This document shows positions 42,309 to 53,878 of a DNA stretch of 64,000 nt, in pieces (position 1 is the first letter of the stretch; each line of letters starts with the position of its first letter). Where the stretch lies: the NCBI RefSeq assembly GCF_000219625.1, contig NC_018208.1, forward strand, positions 558,001 to 622,000. The letters are read 5' to 3'. This DNA comes from Zymoseptoria tritici IPO323 (lineage: Eukaryota > Ascomycota > Dothideomycetes > Mycosphaerellales > Mycosphaerellaceae). Under the pieces are notes generated by a model. It made no database searches. It worked only from the letters and a program-made list of their open reading frames with translations, and was not told where the DNA came from. Made by a program: the position numbers and the translations under genes.

Positions 42309-45300
42309 ATGGTCTTCTGCACATATTGCGGGCAGTCATTCACTCGTGATGAGCATCTTGAACGCCATATTCTCACACGTCAGTTGGAAGGGGAATACTT
42401 GATCAACGACAAGGCTAACGACGAGCGTACAGATACCAATGTCAAGCCATTCAAATGTTTTACTTGCCACATGTCTTTCGCAAGGCGGTTCGTATACATG
42501 GAGCTCTGTTTATCTTGTGTATACTAACATGATCAATGGTAGGGACCTCCTTCAACGACATTACACCGTTCACGGACGAGATCAGAATCAGAACGAGATT
42601 CCCGCGGTGAATGGCATGATTCCAAAATCTGCTGGTCGAACACCCATTGCTTGCAGTAACTGCGCGAAGACGAAGACGAAATGCGACAAAAAGTTCCCTT
42701 GCTCCCGATGTGCTGGCAGGAACTTGCGATGCACACTGCGACCAACGAGAAGAGCTTCGAAGAATGCAAACCGGGTCGGAGCTACACTCGAGAGTGCGAC
42801 AGATGTTCCGACGGAAGTGACAACAGTCAACGTTGAGGCAACGTCCAAAGACACCCGAGCACAAGAAAACTCATCCAGCCCGTCGTCTCAGAAGTCTGGA
42901 ACGCCAATCAGTATCGGTCCCATTATGGAAGAGACTCCCGACATAGCTCCGCCGCAGCCATTCACCGAGCAAGTCAATGGTGGACCAACTCCTCCCGAAT
43001 TCTCTCCCGATCTGCAAGAATCGTTCATGGACCACAACCTGATGTCTGGATTTCCTGGACTTACGAATCCAAGCAAAGATAGCTCTGATGATGGCTCGAG
43101 TCCGCGCTTTCTACTTGACTGGAGCCAAATGCAGATGCCACTTGGATACGACAACATGATTCAATCGGACCTCATGCTCGATCCGGAATTGAGCTTCGAT
43201 CCAAATTCAGTACCACTTGCACCGCATGCTGATGGTATTCTTTCCATCATGCCAGAGCTTGCGAATGGCGGCATGGAATCATTGATCACGCCCTTTGAGA
43301 CGCCCAAGATGTCTCGGTCGTTCGTCGAACTTGGTCTTGGGAATTCCAATCCTGCTTTCCACTCTCATCGACATCAGTCCATGCCGTCGGTACAGTCAAT
43401 ACCGAATAGTGGCAATGAAATGCCCGCTATGATTGCTGCTCAAGATGGCTGGTCAGCATTTCGATGCACGCCCACTCTACCTTCCAGCTCGTGTCCAAAG
43501 ACTGCGAAACTTAATCTGGAGCAGCTGGAAGAGACTTTGAGGAACCATGAAGGCTGGGTCAGCTGGAGTCCTCGATGGGAAGACAACGATCTTGCAGGCG
43601 GTGGAGACCATCTCACAGTCATGCAACTGCACGAAAGCACTCGAGACAAGCTTTTGGCAATCATGCAGAGCTTCCTCCACAAAGCTCTCGAAACGCATCG
43701 AGAAGGTCGTGGAACGAGTAATGGCTCGCACTCGCCAAACCCCAGCGGAGCGTCAAACTTCGTTCTGCTACCGCCGGGTCGAGTTCTCGAATACTTTCTC
43801 CGGTCGTATTCGAACAGCTTTGAACGATACTTCCCACTAACCTCACGGAGTACACTAGACGCCAACGAGCTGATGCATTGTTACAACGATCGAGCCGCCA
43901 GCATTCTGGTCCTTCTTATGATCGCACAAGGAGCGGCAAACATCCCATCTCCTGAAGCACGTATGCTCACGGGCGGCTTGACCGAAGCCTGCAGAATCTC
44001 ATTATTCGACCTCATCGAGCGAAACATCATCATGTCCGGCGATCCAATTGTGCTACATTCGGCTCTTCTATTCACTGTTCAAGCTGCCTGGAGCGGAGAC
44101 AAGTGGCAAATGGACATTGCTATGGGTCAGCGTGGCATGTACTTTGCGATGCTGCGTCACTCAGGAGTTCTGGACCGTTCCTCACATGCCGCTTCGGCAC
44201 AACCTCAGCGGACTCTCGAGCAATTATGGACAGACTGGATTCAAAATGAATCTCGCAGTCGTCTCATATACTCCTGGGTCATGGTCGATCAAGACCTCGC
44301 TCTCTTCCACGACACTGCACCACTTTTCTCCGTCACGGAATTTGGTGCTCCCATGCCCGACGCCGATCGTCTTTGGCATGCAAAATCTGCCGAGCAGTGG
44401 TCTTCTACCTTCGAGAGAGTGCACGAGTTCTCTTCCGGTTTCTCATCTGTCGGATCTGGCGCTCGGCCTCTCTCCCTACGAGACCTCTTCCGTCACTTTC
44501 TCGACGACGACCTTATCCCGATGGGGATCGAAATGACTCCACTCCAGCTGCGACTTCTCCTCCACCCACTCCAATCCATGGTCTGCCAATTCTCTCAACT
44601 ACTATCCTGCTTCGCACCCGCTACCTATCGTACTTCGATATCCGTCCACCCCAACCAGGCGCAACCCTCCTCGCGGAACATCTCCCAATCATCAACTCGA
44701 ACTCGCCTCGCCGAAGTCCAGGCACTACTTCAACGCTGGTTCGACCTCGCCGAGCGCTACCTCAAAGCCAATCCTCTGTGCGCCTTGATGCAGACAAACC
44801 TTATACTCTTCCACCTGATCTCGCTCAATGCCGTCACCAATTTCCCTGAGATCGAGCGTCTAGCAAGACGAGAGAACGTCGACGGAACCTATCATCAACT
44901 CCTCTGGCTGCACAAACGATGTATTCCAGATGTCGAAGAAGCTGTCTTCCACTGCGGGCAGATCTTCAGATTGGTGCGAAGTATGCCGAGAGGTGTTCGG
45001 CCGCCGTGGTGGGCTGGAGCGATCTATCGAGTGGCGCTCATACTCTGGACCGACTCACTTACGCACAAAGATGCACTGACTTCGACATCACCACAAGGGA
45101 ATGGAATGTTCCCGAGTCCGATTGCTGGTCCATCGTTTGCCATCGATGCTCTACCTCCAGACCATGCTTTGATTGTGCGATACCTGACGAAGCGGGAGGG
45201 CGTGCCTTGCGTGACAAAGTTGGATGGCTCGCAGATGGGACTGGAGAGAGCCTATCCAGTGTTGAGGCATTGCGTCGAGGTGATTGATGAGGGATGTTCG

Positions 45301-45354
45301 ACGAGGTTCTCCGATGCGATCAGAGGGAAGCTGGAGAGATTGTCTCGAGGGTGA
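42309..45354 (+). CDS. CMR1: Cmr1/Pig1-type melanin transcription factor (two C2H2 fingers plus Zn2Cys6)
   Basis: Exons 42309-42378, 42433-42487 and 42543-45354, with introns of 54 and 55 nt, give 978 residues. Two C2H2 fingers (C4, C7, H20, H24 and C32, C35, H48, H52) are followed by a fungal zinc cluster with cysteines 79, 82, 89, 95, 98 and 105 in CX2CX6CX5CX2CX6C spacing. This dual DNA-binding head is the hallmark of Cmr1/Pig1. A Ser/Pro-rich linker leads to a fungal-specific transcription factor domain (about 390 to the C-terminus). Family members activate PKS and THN reductase genes during hyphal melanisation. Both introns interrupt the finger region, so the fingers depend on correct splicing. 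Confidence 0.95.
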
Positions 45355-46611
45355 TGGGTTGATTTTGACCGGGCACTCATACGTTTTGCTGTTCTTTCTT
45401 TTGCTGATGATACGATTATGTTTCTCGGAATTATTGGAATCGTCCTTCACGATCATGAAGGGACGATTTATGAAGTACCAATGTAATGATGATCTTGAAC
45501 GAACTGCACTGAACTTTTCGAATCTTTCTGGGAGCTATATAATATGAGCTTCTACGATGAACTAGCAAGCAACGGAAGTCCAACTTGAAGTGTGGATTCC
45601 TCCATCTTCACGGCTCCATACTCCGGCGCAGTGGTGGTTGTCTAATAGCGCAAAGACCAAATTACTTCGCAATCATGTCTCGGCCTCTGAACGGCATCCT
45701 GCCGGGTCTTCATGAGATGTTCAGTGAATTGTTCCTCAATACCGACATAGAGTTCCATCAGCATCAACAATATCTATCAACGACTCGCTAAAGTAGTCTC
45801 CAGGCTGTCCAAGATTCGAGAGGACCTCACAGTCACAGAACCTCAAGTCGCTCCAAAGCTTCCCAACATCGCCCAGCACCCATCCCGCTGTATGCACATC
45901 CCTCCAACACGACTCCGCATAGTCAGCCTTCGACTCCTCCGACCCGAAGCACATCCATCGGAGAATAGCAAGCGGGGGAAGTCCGACAGCTCCTTCCCAC
46001 GGCCCGCCCTCCTTCACTCCAGAATTACCCGAACCAGTTAGCGCCCCACTGGCATCGAACTCTGTTCTAAATATACAACATTTTTAGAGAAGTGGTGAAT
46101 GTCCGTCGTCAGCATGATTGTCGTGCGAAAGAGCTTGTTCCGAGTGCTCGCGGTTCTCGCTGTTGAAGTGGGCCGAAACTGTGTTGGTGAGACGGTGATT
46201 CTCGTCTTCTCGCGGTCAGATAACTCTTCGTTGGACAACTTTCCCAACCGGAGACTTTGGAGCCGGACTTACCCACCCGCCAACACTCCGGTGTGGATAT
46301 GCCTTACCTCTGAATCTTCGCCCGTTCGCACTTCTTGTGTGAGAGCGAAGGCACGGACAGCGAGCTCGGTTTAGATTAATTCGGAAAATGTAAGTGGATT
46401 CATCTATTCGTTTATCAATCGGGCAGCGTATCTGGAAGGATGCGGTATATATCCTTCGTCACTTTCTCATGCTCGTGGAAAAATGGTAGAAAACCAAGCT
46501 CCATCCTCATCATCGTCTACCCTTCAACCCAGACTTTCTCAAGACCCTCTCGGCGCCATTGCAAAGTACAACTCCCTCCAACCGACCTCAACACCTGCGC
46601 CAACCACCACA
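45355..46611. other. Intergenic region between regulator and reductase
   Basis: About 1.26 kb. A minus-strand frame at 45736-46060 with Trp-rich, protein-like composition (ILRWMCFGSEESKADYAESC) may be an exon of an unknown gene; no start or family could be fixed. The THN reductase promoter lies at the right end. Confidence 0.4.
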
Positions 46612-47471
46612 ATGGCCGTCACACCCTATGTCGACACCTCCCGCCTCGATGGCAAAGTTGCTCTCGTCACTGGCTCCGGCCGCGGCATCGGCGCCGCCAT
46701 GGCCATCCACCTCGCCAACCGCGGCGCCAAAGTCGTAGTCAACTACGCCAATTCCGTCGAAGCAGCCAACAAAGTCGTCGACGAGATCAAGTCCCGCGGC
46801 GGCGAAGCGATTGCCTTGCAAGCCGACGTGGGCGAGGTCTCGCAAACAACCAAGCTCATGGACGACGCCGTAGCACACTTCGGACAACTGGACATCGTCT
46901 GCTCAAACTCCGGCGTCGTATCGTTCGGCCACCTCAAAGATGTGACGGAAGAGGAGTACGATCGCGTGTTCAGGATCAACACCCGCGGACAATTCTTCGT
47001 GGCGAGGGAGGCGTACAAGCATTTATCGGTGGGTGGCAGGATCATCATGATGGGTTCCATCACCGGTCAGGCGAAGGGTGTGCCGAAGCATGCGGTGTAC
47101 TCGGCTTCCAAGGGTGCGATTGAGACGTTTGTCAGGTGCATGGCCATCGACTGTGGCGACAAGAAGATCACCGTCAATGCTGTCGCTCCCGGTGGCATCA
47201 AGACGGACATGTACCATGCTGTCTGCAAAGAGTACATTCCCAATGGCGAGAACTTGACCGATGAAGAGGTTGATGAGGTGAGTTCCATTTGCCGATGGTG
47301 GCTTTTCGATTGCATCACTGATATCCCTCACAGTACGCAAAGACATGGTCTCCCATGGACCGCGTCGGCCAGCCTATGGACATTGCCAAAGTTGTGGGCT
47401 TCCTTGCATCCGAGGACGGAGAGTGGATCAACGGAAAAGTCATTGGTATCGATGGCGCCGCCTGCATGTAA
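46612..47471 (+). CDS. BRN1: 1,3,8-trihydroxynaphthalene reductase (Brn1/THR1 type)
   Basis: Exon 46612-47277 and exon 47334-47471 (56-nt intron) give 267 residues, the exact size class of Brn1/THR1. It is a classical short-chain dehydrogenase: cofactor loop TGSGRGIG (20-27), NSG in the [10 protein letters not shown] strand, catalytic Ser in [24 protein letters not shown], which also supplies the YxxxK pair, and the C-terminal [12 protein letters not shown] typical of the naphthol reductases. It reduces tetrahydroxynaphthalene to scytalone and trihydroxynaphthalene to vermelone using NADPH. The open frame extends upstream of the ATG, but [21 protein letters not shown] is the standard N-terminus. 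Confidence 0.95.
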
Positions 47472-47975
47472 AAGATTGTGGCCCGCGATATTGATACCAT
47501 ATCGGTTGTAACTCCGCGAGCGTTTGCGAATTGTGGGGGCGAATCTGGTGGATCGGCTCCACCATGATCGATTGCTGGGGTTGTAGATTGTCGAGTCGTT
47601 GAAATAGAATCAAACATGGAGAACTTGTTCACATGCTCGTTCGAAGTGACCTGCCACCAATCAAGGCGTCATCAGAAAATCTCGTACGCGCGCGTCCATT
47701 CTGTCGTGAAACCCACGAGATCAAGAAAGATCGATGTCCTGCACGATATCCACGCTACGGACAATTGTTTTTATCCTCGTGCGTTGCGGTGAATTCAATG
47801 TTGCACTGCGCTTTGCATTGCATGATGTCGGTGGGTTCGTGCGTTTTTTGGTGTGACAGGGAGGAAATGCACGCTGGCGATCTTTATTCGGAGATTGACT
47901 GCGAATGACGGTGTGGCGTTGTCTGGTTGATAGCAATGCTCTTGAGATGCGTTGTTCAAGCTGATGTACTGCTCA
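47472..47975. other. Intergenic region
   Basis: About 0.5 kb between the reductase stop and the 3' end of the next minus-strand gene. No gene recognised. Confidence 0.5.
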
Positions 47976-49249
47976 TCACATACCAGCAAGTACGTTGTTA
48001 AGTGATTGAGATTTGGAGTCCCTGAATCTGCGCTTTTTGGAAGCGGCGGTCGCAGTATTGCCGGGTGGCGGGACAATCGCCTTTCCCATCTGCTTCCGGA
48101 AGTGGTGAGTACAGGTAGTGAGAAACGGCGGCTCACGACCACCATATTCTGGAGATCGCAAAGGTGGGTCGCTCAACCGCAGGCGGACCATGGGCGAATG
48201 TTCATCTTCCAGTGTTCTCGGCACCCAGTCACTCAAGAATGTGTTTAGAGATGAATCGGATGGGCCCTCGTTGAGATGTGGTGCTCTTGAACGGTAGTCA
48301 CGGCTGCTGCATTTGTTTGATCGCTGCGACATGCGGCCATCAAGCTTCAGGTAGTCTTGCCAAAAACAACGTCTGCACAGTTGATCAGTACGGGTTTCAA
48401 AAGGCGGGCAGGAAGATATGAGGACCTCGAGACGGTCCCGCTCTTGTCGTGATCCATCCATCCCTGAGTCTCGCCAACGGCGGACCAGACCTCTGGAGAC
48501 ATCCCAGGTATGCTGACGCAAAAGTCCCTCAGCTGTGGGAAGGTATTGAGGTAGCGTAACGAGGCCTCAGTCACTCGGTTCTGATGGACCAGGCGGATGG
48601 ATTCAAGTTTGCTGAATCCACGATGAGTAGCCGCATCATCTGCCCATGATCGAACTATTCTGTCTGATAGTCCAAGGTCCTCAGAGTCGTCAAGCTTCCC
48701 CAGAATCGCAAAAAACGAGATATTGGGCAGCTGTGAGACAGACAACAAAAGATCCGTTGTCAGGCTTATGTCTTGCAGTGTCAGTTCCACGAGCCAGTCG
48801 CACATTGGACTGCTCAACATCGGGAAGACCAATCGAGGATGAGGCCTGATGGCTTCTATCGATCTCGTCCGGGATTTCCCATGAAGTATCAGGGGCGCGA
48901 ACAATGCCCATGTCCGAGCGCTGTCCAGTTTGCTGACGATGCTTTAGTCATAGCCGAGTGAACAGCGTGCTCCGAGGGGTTCTCACTTCTCCTGAATAGC
49001 TTTCCATATACACTCCAGAACCGGATTGGGGACATTCTCCAGAGAGCTGGCACTCAACGAATCGAGATTGCGCAGCAAAGACCGCATTGTCATATCGAAG
49101 AGAAATCTTGAGCCAGACCCGTGCCGATTCGGCCGAGGCTTCGGCCTGGGTTGTGCTTCGGAATAGACTGGCAGCAGCTGCTTGTGCATAGACTTGGTTG
49201 ACATGGTGGTTTCGCTGTAGACCAGGCCGCTGTCCTCGTCGAACGCCAT
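47976..49249 (-). CDS. Hypothetical protein with LRR-like leucine spacing
   Basis: Three exons (48987-49249, 48426-48932, 47976-48372) with introns of 54 and 53 nt give 388 residues. All phases agree. The core has a leucine pattern like fungal F-box/LRR proteins: LSASSLENVPNPVLECIWKAIQ, then VELTLQDISLTTDLLLSVSQLPNISFFAILG, LESIRLVHQNRVTEASLRYLNTFPQLRDF. The C-terminus is polar, basic and Pro-rich. No F-box is seen at the N-terminus. Function is unknown. It is divergent from the J-domain gene. Confidence 0.6.
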
Positions 49250-49579
49250 GTTGAGTGAGGTCCGGAGGACAGTGTTGTAGGTACCAGGAAGCGCTGAGTC
49301 GTTGAGGCACTACATGGTTGTCTGAGGCGTGGTAGATAGACTCCCTTGCTTCGACGAAGGCGCGACGAAGAGAGACGTGCCAGATCGGCCAAGGCTCGCT
49401 TAAACAGAGCTACTGCGATAGAATAAGGTTGGTCCCTCCCGCTGCCGATCTCGCTCACAAGGGTCCAGCAGCGCTCAATCGTGCTCGAATCACCTCAGAC
49501 CTCATACTCGTCCTCGACTTCTCTCAATGTACATGATCCAGCACAGAGACAATGTGCCTCTGTACGCCTCTCCACCGTC
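49250..49579. promoter_or_regulatory. Divergent promoter interval
   Basis: 330 bp between the start codons of the LRR-like gene (minus) and the J-domain gene (plus). No specific site recognised. Confidence 0.4.
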
Positions 49580-50596
49580 ATGATCGGACGAAAACATAAC
49601 GCCCTCCTCGCAGCCTACCACAACCTGAAACCGCTGCCTCTCACTCCCTCCCAATCAACGACGTCATCAACAAATCCGCAAAGACCGCGCACACGACAAC
49701 AGCAATGTAGTCGGAACGGCTACGCAACAGTCGCCAGCGACGCAGCTGAACCACCCTCTCCTCCCAAACCAAAAGAACACATTTGGCCAACTCCACCCAA
49801 AGGCCGGACGCACCCAACTCCCTACCAGATCTTCGCTCTCCCCGTAACCGCACCCTACTCCAAAGCGAAGTACTACGAACTCGTCAAAATCTACCATCCC
49901 GACCGACACACTTCCTCTTCCACCAAAACCTCTACCTCTCAAGCCCTCGCCCTCGAACGCTACCGCCTCATCGTCGCCGCCCACACAATCCTCTCGGACC
50001 CCGCGAAACGCTCCGCTTACGATCGCTTCGGCGCCGGCTGGAATGGCCGCTCAGAAATCTCCCACAACACCACAGGAGCATGGGCTAACCACTCTCCATA
50101 CCACCCATCCGGCCGCAGCGGCTTCCAAGGGAATTGGCATGATCCGGCGGATAATATCTGGCAAAACGCAACCTGGGAAGACTGGGAGAAATTCCACTCT
50201 CGTCGAGAAGGAAGCGGGGCAAAATCAGGACGCACAGAACCGGTCTACATGGCCAACTCATATTTCCTCGCGGTCGTGCTCGCTCTCTCGGCCATGGGCA
50301 CGGCGGTGAACTATAATCGCGCGCAGGACGCGGGCACGTATTTCATCGAGCAGCGGGACTTGGTACATGATCGTGCGGCGAAGGATTTGCGAAGAGTGAG
50401 GATGGAGGCGTCGACGCTGACAACGAGGGAGGATCGAATTGAGTACTTCTTAAGGCAGAGGGAGGCTACGTTGGGGTTGGGAGGGGACTATGCGGAGGTG
50501 AGGGAGGAGAAGGCGGCGAGGGTTTTGGCTGATCGGGAGGTTTGTGGGAGTGAGCAGGTGAGGGAGAGGGATATTTCAGATCTGGAGAGGAGATAG
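49580..50596 (+). CDS. J-domain (DnaJ/Hsp40) protein with one membrane helix, probably mitochondrial
   Basis: A single exon encodes 338 residues. A basic, Ser/Thr-rich N-terminus (MIGRKHNALLAAYHNLKPL) fits a mitochondrial presequence. The J domain spans about 80-150: TPYQIFALP, helix II KAKYYELVKIYHPDRH with the essential HPD, and ERYRLIVAAHTILSDPAKRSAYDRFGAGW. A single hydrophobic segment at about 223-243 (FLAVVLALSAMGTAV) is followed by a charged C-terminal coil. Such proteins recruit and stimulate Hsp70 at a membrane. Which Hsp70, and which mitochondrial membrane, cannot be told from the sequence. Its 3' end converges on the Eco1-type gene with 112 bp between. Confidence 0.8.
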   Translation: MIGRKHNALLAAYHNLKPLPLTPSQSTTSSTNPQRPRTRQQQCSRNGYATVASDAAEPPSPPKPKEHIWPTPPKGRTHPTPYQIFALPVTAPYSKAKYYELVKIYHPDRHTSSSTKTSTSQALALERYRLIVAAHTILSDPAKRSAYDRFGAGWNGRSEISHNTTGAWANHSPYHPSGRSGFQGNWHDPADNIWQNATWEDWEKFHSRREGSGAKSGRTEPVYMANSYFLAVVLALSAMGTAVNYNRAQDAGTYFIEQRDLVHDRAAKDLRRVRMEASTLTTREDRIEYFLRQREATLGLGGDYAEVREEKAARVLADREVCGSEQVRERDISDLERR

Positions 50597-50708
50597 GAGA
50601 TGTGATGCTGTGGTTTGGCCGCTGGTGCCCAGGGTGTTCTGGATTATGGGAAATGATGCCTTGTATATATCAGGCGGGTTTACGATTTCATGTATTGATC
50701 TGTGGATA

Positions 50709-51923
50709 TCAGTCCACGTATACACTCCAGCCGAATAGTCTGCCTGTCCATTTCCTGGCGAGTTTTGCTCCGCTTTCTGTCGGCTGGCTGAAAGCGACTT
50801 GCGTTTTGCTCTTGATCTTGGAGAGGGTAGGTCTCTGAGTCCAATCTGCCGTGCCCACTCGACTCGCTCCGAAATGAGCATTGTATCCCTCAACAGCCGT
50901 ATCCAACAGCGCCATAGCAATTCCCTGCCCACGATGCATCGGCGAAGTCCATATTCGCGATATCCCAAGCACAACCGGAACTCTCGTCTTCGAAAGACAA
51001 ATTGGCTGACGAGCCGCGTGCTCCAACCTCTTCCGCTTCGTCTCTTCCGCCTGCTCTTTGGCAAGCTTCCTCGCCTTTAGTCTCGCAAGCGCCGACATGC
51101 TCTCCTCCCCTTGAATATGCGTATCCTTATCAGGCGGCTCAGCCTTGCAACCGCTGGGTATCACGACGGTGTATGCCTCTGCGATGCTCTGGGTGAGCAG
51201 GTAGCCGATACACTTCCCTTCCCGAACATAGAGGTACGAGTGATATTGTGGTTCCGAATCAGACGCAGCATCTTTCGGCTTCTCCCAGACATCCGCCTCG
51301 GGAATTGAAACAGCGCCGAGTTCTCGCTGTACGACTTCCAGCACCGCTTGGCTTTTCTTCTGGCGCGTCTTCTTGTCGGAGGAGTCTACCACAATGACAG
51401 CGTCTGCTGGCCGTTTGGCAACTCCGACGAACTGCTTATGTGCTTCAGTACCATCCACGAAAGAAGCTCCAACTTCCACTCCCTCGCTATTCTGCTTGTG
51501 GAACTTCGCGTGGAGATTTCGATCCTCGGCCGAGCTGAGCACGTATTCCATACCGCACTGCTTGCAAGTCGTCTGTATTGATTGTCCGAGGTTCATCTGA
51601 GTCTGTATCATCCCAGCATCTTTCGCGCTGCTCTTCCTGTGCGCGACATGCTTCTTCGTGGCCCTGGCATTCGCTGTCGTCTCGTCCAGAGCTTTTCGCT
51701 TGCCCAGAATTGAGAAGACGTTCATGACGGCCGGTCGTATTGGCGGCGTATTCTCCTTCGCGTCATGTTTCGCTTCGTGTCCTTCTTTTGACTCCCAGGG
51801 AAACGCAGGCGGGCTCGAAGGTGGAGTTCCTGGACGCGTCGCTTCATCGGAGAAGACTTCGGGAACGGGTGTCGAGGGCGGCGCCCCACCGTCGGAGGAT
51901 GCGTTTGCCGCCATTATTGTCAT
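50709..51923 (-). CDS. ECO1: Sister-chromatid cohesion acetyltransferase Eco1
   Basis: A single exon encodes 404 residues. After a disordered N-terminus there is a PIP-like sequence (QTQMNLGQ, 107-114) directly before a C2H2 zinc finger (C120, C123, H138, H142; TTCKQCGMEYVLSS...HAKFH). The C-terminal acetyltransferase domain has the acetyl-CoA loop SPMHRGQGIAMALLD (around 327-341) and the family end FSQPTESGAKLARKWTG. Eco1 acetylates Smc3 during S phase to lock cohesin on sister chromatids. An in-frame ATG three codons downstream is an alternative start. Confidence 0.93.
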   Translation of the reverse strand: MTIMAANASSDGGAPPSTPVPEVFSDEATRPGTPPSSPPAFPWESKEGHEAKHDAKENTPPIRPAVMNVFSILGKRKALDETTANARATKKHVAHRKSSAKDAGMIQTQMNLGQSIQTTCKQCGMEYVLSSAEDRNLHAKFHKQNSEGVEVGASFVDGTEAHKQFVGVAKRPADAVIVVDSSDKKTRQKKSQAVLEVVQRELGAVSIPEADVWEKPKDAASDSEPQYHSYLYVREGKCIGYLLTQSIAEAYTVVIPSGCKAEPPDKDTHIQGEESMSALARLKARKLAKEQAEETKRKRLEHAARQPICLSKTRVPVVLGISRIWTSPMHRGQGIAMALLDTAVEGYNAHFGASRVGTADWTQRPTLSKIKSKTQVAFSQPTESGAKLARKWTGRLFGWSVYVD

Positions 51924-52137
51924 CGTGAGCGTGTAGAATACATTCGTGTCGGTACGCTGGCGGAATCTCGTTATATTCTCGGAGGATGTCGAGGTAGAGT
52001 TTCGAGAAACAAAGATCCGCCGCCATCCCGGTCGAGATCGGCGCTAGTGGAATGCTTAAAAAGTGCAGGCATTCCCCGCTATCAAAGGAATCGGCTCTCA
52101 CACCACCACAGCTACCTCCAGCTCTCCTCTCCTCACC

Positions 52138-52314
52138 ATGTCATCAACCATGCACGCTCCAGCTCCTCCTCCTTCCAGCAAAGCTTCGTCCTCTGCCTGG
52201 GATCGTGTCAAAGCATCTCTCAAAAAGACCTTTGTTCGTCCGCCAACTCCCGCCGGACAATATGGCTACGCCAACCAAGTGGACCTCGAGCCGCCTCATC
52301 CACGCTTCAAGTGA
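52138..52314 (+). CDS. 58-codon ORF overlapping the start of the ureidoglycolate lyase gene
   Basis: It starts at ATG 52138 and ends at TGA 52312-52314, in a different frame from the lyase, whose ATG is at 52262. The predicted peptide is Pro/Ser-rich, then basic (SSAWDRVKASLKKTFVRP) and ends ANQVDLEPPHPRFK. It could be an upstream ORF that reduces lyase translation, a small overlapping gene, or chance. The sequence GTGAGATC right at its end looks like a splice donor but is inside the conserved lyase coding region. Confidence 0.3.
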   Translation: MSSTMHAPAPPPSSKASSSAWDRVKASLKKTFVRPPTPAGQYGYANQVDLEPPHPRFK

Positions 52315-53143
52315 GATCACGCCCGTCAACTTTGCGCAATTTGGGGAAGTCATCGAGAATCCCTTGACTGCGGCACATCAGTCGAAGCATCAGAGTATCG
52401 TGGCGAATCAAGGTTCTGCGACGAAGTATCTCGACATCACTCATATCGACAATCATTATGCTACTCTGGCTCCTAGTCGGAAGCCGGCTCGCGCTGTGAT
52501 GAACATGTTTGTCTGTAAGCCGAGAGAGCTCACGACCTCGGCTGCTACGGGGAAGAAAGTCTTCAAAGTGGAGATTCTGGAACGACATCCTTTCACACCA
52601 CAGACGTTCATTCCATTGGGCGTCTCAACAAACGATCTCACCTCGCGATATCTTGTGATCGTCGCTCCAACTCTCCCGAGCACAACAAGAGGACCGAACG
52701 ACCCGCTGGAGAAACCCTATCCAGCCGAAGCTCCTCGAAGAGCGGCCAAAAGCTTGAAGTCAAGACTGCTGGGCGCACGTCCAAACCCGTTCACAAATGA
52801 TCATACTGCTGTTACGACACCGCCGGTGCCAATGACATCTGAGAGGAAGCCCAAAGGACCGGGCGGGCCTGATCTGACGAACCTGCAAGCTTTCATTGTG
52901 AGAGGAGACCAGGCTGTGACGTATGGACCGGGAACGTGGCATGCGCCGATGGTCGTGCTGGGTGATAAGGACATTCCTTTCGTTGTCGTTCAATACGCGA
53001 ATGGTGTCGGATTGGAAGACTGTCAGGAGTCTGCGATTGGTGCGATCGATGGTGGTGAGGGAGTTGTGGTGGATGTTGGAGAAGAGAAGGGAGATGGCGA
53101 GCAACTGGCGAGTGGTGCTGGCATCATGAGGGCGAAGCTGTGA
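52262..53143 (+). CDS. DAL3: Ureidoglycolate lyase (allantoin degradation, Dal3 type)
   Basis: A single exon from ATG 52262 encodes 293 residues. Family blocks are ITPVNFAQFGEVIENP, VFKVEILERHPFTPQTFIPLG, YLVIVAPTLP, LQAFIVRGDQAVTYGPGTWHAPMVVLG and DIPFVVVQYANG. The GTWHAP motif sits at the cupin-like active site. The enzyme splits ureidoglycolate into glyoxylate and urea, the last step of purine-to-urea breakdown. An insertion of about 60 residues (EKPYPAEAPRRAAKSLKSRL and onward) lengthens it relative to yeast Dal3. The frame is open upstream to 52052, but MATPTKWTSSRLI starts just before the conserved domain. A short ORF in another frame overlaps the start. Confidence 0.88.
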   Translation: MATPTKWTSSRLIHASSEITPVNFAQFGEVIENPLTAAHQSKHQSIVANQGSATKYLDITHIDNHYATLAPSRKPARAVMNMFVCKPRELTTSAATGKKVFKVEILERHPFTPQTFIPLGVSTNDLTSRYLVIVAPTLPSTTRGPNDPLEKPYPAEAPRRAAKSLKSRLLGARPNPFTNDHTAVTTPPVPMTSERKPKGPGGPDLTNLQAFIVRGDQAVTYGPGTWHAPMVVLGDKDIPFVVVQYANGVGLEDCQESAIGAIDGGEGVVVDVGEEKGDGEQLASGAGIMRAKL

Positions 53144-53878
53144 GGTACTGTTCGGCAATGTCGGTCGATGCTATTTCAGCGGATATGTTCTTGTGTCAGT
53201 ACTGAACCGTTCTATCATCTTTACTCGCTTGCTTCGTTGCATTGCTACTTTTCCTTCAGTTACAGCCATTGTGCAGGATGGTAATCAAGGATCGCCTTTG
53301 TCCGGACACAAAGCTCTCAGCCCGTCGCCAGGGGCAGAACTATCCATCTCGATCTCTATCAGAAGCTAAGTCACCTTCCCGGCCGCCAGAATCCGTTAAC
53401 AGACTCGACATCTGCGTCTTGTGTCAAGAACTCGCAGAACAACCAGCCTATTCACCGACAAATCGGTCACGCGCTCACGCCGAGTCACCTACAAGGATCA
53501 CCATGCCCTCGGCACTGGTCACCACCCCGAGAATCACGAACAAAACGTGACAACAATGGATCGGACCGCAACAATGCTCTTGTCTTTGAGAGTCTACTGC
53601 TTCGTGACGAACGAAAGTGCTCGACCAGGCCAGCGACACCTCCTCGACGCTCGACGACAATACCCTTCTACCTCCATCTACACTCTACATTACATTCACT
53701 ACACCGCGGCATGTATCGTCCAGATCAACGTGTCGTAGCTTTCCAACCCTCGTATCTCATTAATATCAGCCAACTTGCCCTTCATCCTCCCTCCAATCCT
53801 GCAGCCCGCTTCCACACTTCCGAAACCGGAACCAAGGACCAGACCAACCAATCACCAACCACCAACCCAAAAGCAAAA
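53144..53878. other. Intergenic region
   Basis: About 0.7 kb between two plus-strand genes. No gene recognised; short Pro/Ser frames only. Confidence 0.5.
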
